This document shows, piece by piece, positions 60,775 to 64,000 of a stretch of DNA of 64,000 bases. The stretch is from Hydractinia symbiolongicarpus. Lineage: Eukaryota; Cnidaria; Hydrozoa; Anthoathecata; Hydractiniidae. The stretch lies in the NCBI RefSeq assembly GCF_029227915.1, contig NC_079885.1, positions 3,410,001 to 3,474,000 of the forward strand, in the 5' to 3' direction. Each line of letters begins with the position of its first letter. Position 1 is the first letter of the stretch. Below the pieces are notes generated by a model that worked only from the letters and a program-made list of their open reading frames with translations, was not told the origin of the DNA and made no database searches. A program made the translations under genes and the position numbers.

Positions 60775-62980
60775 TCGAGAAACACTTCGATTAAGTCCCA
60801 CAGGCAATCGCTTCACTGTCAAAAGCAATGCAACTTAGTAATATCGGGAAAAAATCACTAAATACATGTTGGTACGAGTATGTGACGTAACCGTTGTAGT
60901 TGAAACGGACTGATACCTTTGGAAAGTCAATGAAATGTAGTATTTGAAACTGTCTCTATTTCTTCAGCGCGCGCTAACGGCTAGGATTGGTCCCACAGTA
61001 AAAAATGTAAATTTTCAATTGAAGCGCTACCATTGGGCCGAGTGTAATCGCTGAATTGCAGCAATCATTTCAAATTAAGAAGAATGTTATTCCTTTGGTC
61101 TAATTGTCTCATTTATCACATTTATGAGCTCAAAGTCCAATATCAGTTCAATTAAGTCCCACAGTCAATCCTTTCACTGTTAAAAGCGATGCAACCTAAT
61201 AATATCCGAATACTATTGCAAAATACATGTTGGTACGAATATGTGACGCAACCGTTGTAACTCAAACGGATTTATACCGCCAGATGGTCAATGAAATTTA
61301 GTTTTTGAAAATGTTTCTATTTCTTCAGCGCGCGCTAACGGCTTGGATTGGTCCCACAGTACAAAAAGACTTATTTTATCTAATATTTTAAGTGAAGCGC
61401 TACCATTGGGCCGAGCGTAATCGCGGAATTGCAGCAATCATGTCAAATTAAGAAGAATGTTATTCCTTGGAATCCAATTGGCTCATCTATCACATTTATA
61501 AGGTCACAGTCGAGAATCACTTCAATTAAGTCCCACAGGCAATCGCTTCACTGTCAAAAGCAATGCAACTTAGTAATATCGGAAAAAAATCACTAAATAC
61601 ATGTTGGTACGAATATGTGACGTAACCGTTGTAGTTGAAACGGACTGATACCTTTGGAAAGTCAATGAAATGTAGTATTTGAAACTGTCTCTATTTCTTC
61701 AGCGCGCGCTAACGGCTAGGATTGGTCCCACAGTAAAAAATGTAAATTTTTAAGTGAAGCGCTACCATTGGGCCGAGTGTAATCGCTGAATTGCAGCAAT
61801 CATTTCAAATTAAGAAGAATGTTATTCCTTGGGTCTAATTGTCTCATTTATCATATTTATGAGCTCAAAGTCCAATATCAGTTCAATTAAGTCCCACAGT
61901 CAATCCTTTCACTGTTAAAAGCGATGCAACCTAATAATATCCGAATACTATCGCTAAATACATGTTGGTACGAATATGTGACGCAACCGTTGTAACTCAA
62001 ACGGATTTATACCGCCAGATGGTCAATGAAATGTAGTTTTTGAAAATGTTTCTATTTCTTCAGCGCGCGCTAACGGCTTGGATTGGTCCCACAGTACAAA
62101 AAGACTTATTTTATCTAATATTTTAAGTGAAGCGCTACCATTGGGCCGAGCGTAATCGCTGAATTGCAGCAATCATGTCAAATTAAGAAGAATGTTATTC
62201 CTTGGAATCCAATTGGCTCATCTATCACATTTATAAGGTCACAGTCGAGAATCACTTCAATTAATTCCCACAGGCAATCGCTTCACTGTCAAAAGCAATG
62301 CAACTTAGTAATATCGGAAAAAAATCACTAAATACATGTTGGTACGAATATGTGACGTAACCGTTGTAGTTGAAACGGACTGATACCTTTGGAAAGTCAA
62401 TGAAATGTAGTATTTGAAACTGTCTCTATTTCTTCAGCGCGCGCTAACGGCTAGGATTGGTCCCACAGTAAAAAATGTAAATTTTTAAGTGAAGCGCTAC
62501 CATTGGGCCGAGTGTAATCGCTGAATTGCAGCAATCATTTCAAATTAAAAAGAATGTTATTTCTTGGGTCTAATTGTCTCATTTATCACATTTATGAGCT
62601 CAAAGTCCAATATCAGTTCAATTAAGTCCCACAGTCAATCCTTTCACTGTTAAAAGCGATGCAACCTAATAATATCCGAATACTATCGCTAAATACATGT
62701 TGGTACGAATATGTGACGCAACCGTTGTAACTCAAACGGATTTATACCGCCAGATGGTCAATGAAATGTAGTTTTTGAAAATGTTTCTATTTCTTCAGCG
62801 CGCGCTAACGGCTTGGATTGGTCCCACAGTACAAAAAGACTTATTTTATCTAATATTTTAAGTGAAGCGCTACCATTGGGCCGAGCGTAATCGCTGAATT
62901 GCAGCAATCATGTCAAATTAAGAAGAATGTTATTCCTTGGAATCCAATTGGCTCATCTATCACATTTATAAGGTCACAGT
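60775..62980. repeat. 2-mer HOR (735-736 bp), three copies
   Basis: The CGAGAA(T/A)CACTTC word occurs at 60775, 61511, 62246 and 62981, with steps of 736, 735 and 735 bp, followed by a 744-bp step to 63725. Each dimer contains the monomer shortened by about 12 bp (AAAAAATGTAAATTTT). The block repeats 35206-37420 but has one extra dimer. Confidence 0.88.
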
Positions 62981-64000
62981 CGAGAATCACTTCAATTAAG
63001 TCCCACAGGCAATCGCTTCACTGTCAAAAGCAATGCAACTTAGTAATATCGGAAAAAAATCACTAAATACATGTTGGTACGAATATGTGACGTAACCGTT
63101 GTAGTTGAAACGGACTGATACCTTTGGAAAGTCAATGAAATGTAGTTTTTGAGAATGTCTCTATTTCTTCAGCGCGTGCTAACGGTCAGGATTAGTCCCG
63201 CAGTAAAAAAAGACTTATTTATCTAAATTTTAAATAAAGCGCTACCACAGTGCCCAGCGAAATCGGTAAATTCTAGCAATCATGTCAAATTAAGAAGAAT
63301 GATATTTCGTGGGTCCAATTGTCTCATTTATCACATTTATAAGGTCACAGTCCAGAATCACTTCAATTAAGTCCCACAGTCAATCGTTTCACTGTCAAAA
63401 GCAATACAACTTAGTAATAATGGAAAAGAATCACTAAATACATGTTATTACGAATACGTGACGCAACCTTTGTAAGTTAAGCGGATTGACACCGTTAGAA
63501 AGTCAATGAAATGTAGTTTTTGAAAGTGTCTCAATTTCTTCAGCCCGGGCTAACTGCTAGGATTGGTCCCACAGTAAAAATGACTTATTTTATCTAAATT
63601 TTTAAGAGAAGCGCTACCATTGGGCCGAGTGTAATCGCTGAATTGCAGCAATCATGTCAAATTAAGAAGAACGTTATTCCTTGGAATCCAATTGGCTCAT
63701 CTATCACATTTATAAGGTCACAGTCGAGAATCACTTCAATTAAGTCCCACAGGCAATCGCTTCACTGTCAAAAGCAATGCAACTTAGTAATATCGGGAAA
63801 AAATCACTAAATACATGTTGGTACGAGTATGTGACGTAACCGTTGTAGTTGAAACGGACTGATACCTTTGGAAAGTCAATGAAATGTAGTATTTGAAACT
63901 GCCTCTATTTCTTCAGCGCGCGCTAACGGCTAGGATTGGTCCCACAGTAAAAAATGACTTTTTTTATCTAAATTTTGAAGTGAATCGCTACCATTGGGCC

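Larger units (their letters stand above)
48051..64000. repeat. Tandem satellite array, segment C
   Basis: About 43 further monomers in the same orientation, starting in the middle of the monomer split by the transposon and running off the window end. The monomer order after the transposon repeats the order before it: the variant GATACCGTCACAGAG is at 39211 and 48257, 9046 bp apart. Less the 5322-bp transposon this is 3724 bp, or ten monomers. No host gene, RNA gene or further insertion was seen. Confidence 0.96.

Noticed and set aside
1-64000. CRISPR array or other regularly spaced prokaryotic repeat
   Set aside because: Repeats are about 372 bp and contiguous, without unique spacers, and the mobile elements are eukaryotic.
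1-64000. tRNA, rRNA or other structured RNA genes within monomers
   Set aside because: No A/B-box spacing, cloverleaf or rRNA signature was found by eye; the short palindromes are too small to support an RNA gene.

Overview
The window is eukaryotic satellite DNA: about 57 kb of head-to-tail tandem repeats with a monomer of about 372-373 bp (roughly 150 monomers, all in the same orientation), interrupted by two clean mobile-element insertions. The array runs off both ends of the window. No host gene, rRNA or tRNA is visible. The composition is AT-rich, and the only long open reading frames belong to a DNA transposon. The organism is most likely an invertebrate animal. A cnidarian (hydrozoan-like) source is my best guess, because the transposase resembles uncharacterised proteins I recall from Hydra-type genomes and because TAGC and TCTG simple repeats are present. 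That assignment is unverified.

Layout: 1-3912 satellite, starting with two near-identical copies of a 1490-bp four-monomer higher-order repeat (HOR). 3913-5339 is a non-autonomous Helitron (5' TC, 3' hairpin plus CTAG, inserted precisely between A and T of a satellite monomer, no target duplication). 5340-42728 is satellite with several HOR families: 8-mer 2983 bp, 3-mer 1117 bp, 14-mer 5217 bp, 4-mer about 1493 bp and 2-mer 735 bp. 42729-48050 is a 5322-bp DNA transposon with terminal inverted repeats beginning CAC, a perfect 3-bp ATG target duplication and two intact ORFs. 48051-64000 is satellite again (5-mer 1862 bp, 2-mer 735 bp), resuming the exact monomer split by the transposon.

The most interesting object is the transposon. 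Its 792-aa protein carries three motifs in the order and context of the RAG1/Transib-type DDE catalytic core: GGDGAP, NDMK followed by GELTNSAYYF, and SMEGREQKHQ. Its termini are bipartite, 9 bp + 15 bp spacer + 9 bp, a layout recalling the heptamer-spacer-nonamer organisation of recombination signal sequences. The 3-bp target duplication instead recalls the CMC/CACTA group. The upstream 167-aa ORF may be a separate accessory protein, or may be joined in frame to the transposase by a 118-bp GT-AG intron.

The satellite looks centromeric or pericentromeric (inference): the monomer is about two nucleosome repeats long, the hierarchy is HOR-on-HOR, some copies are about 99.7% identical, and there are no host genes. 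The short ORFs found throughout the array are chance readings of the satellite, not genes.
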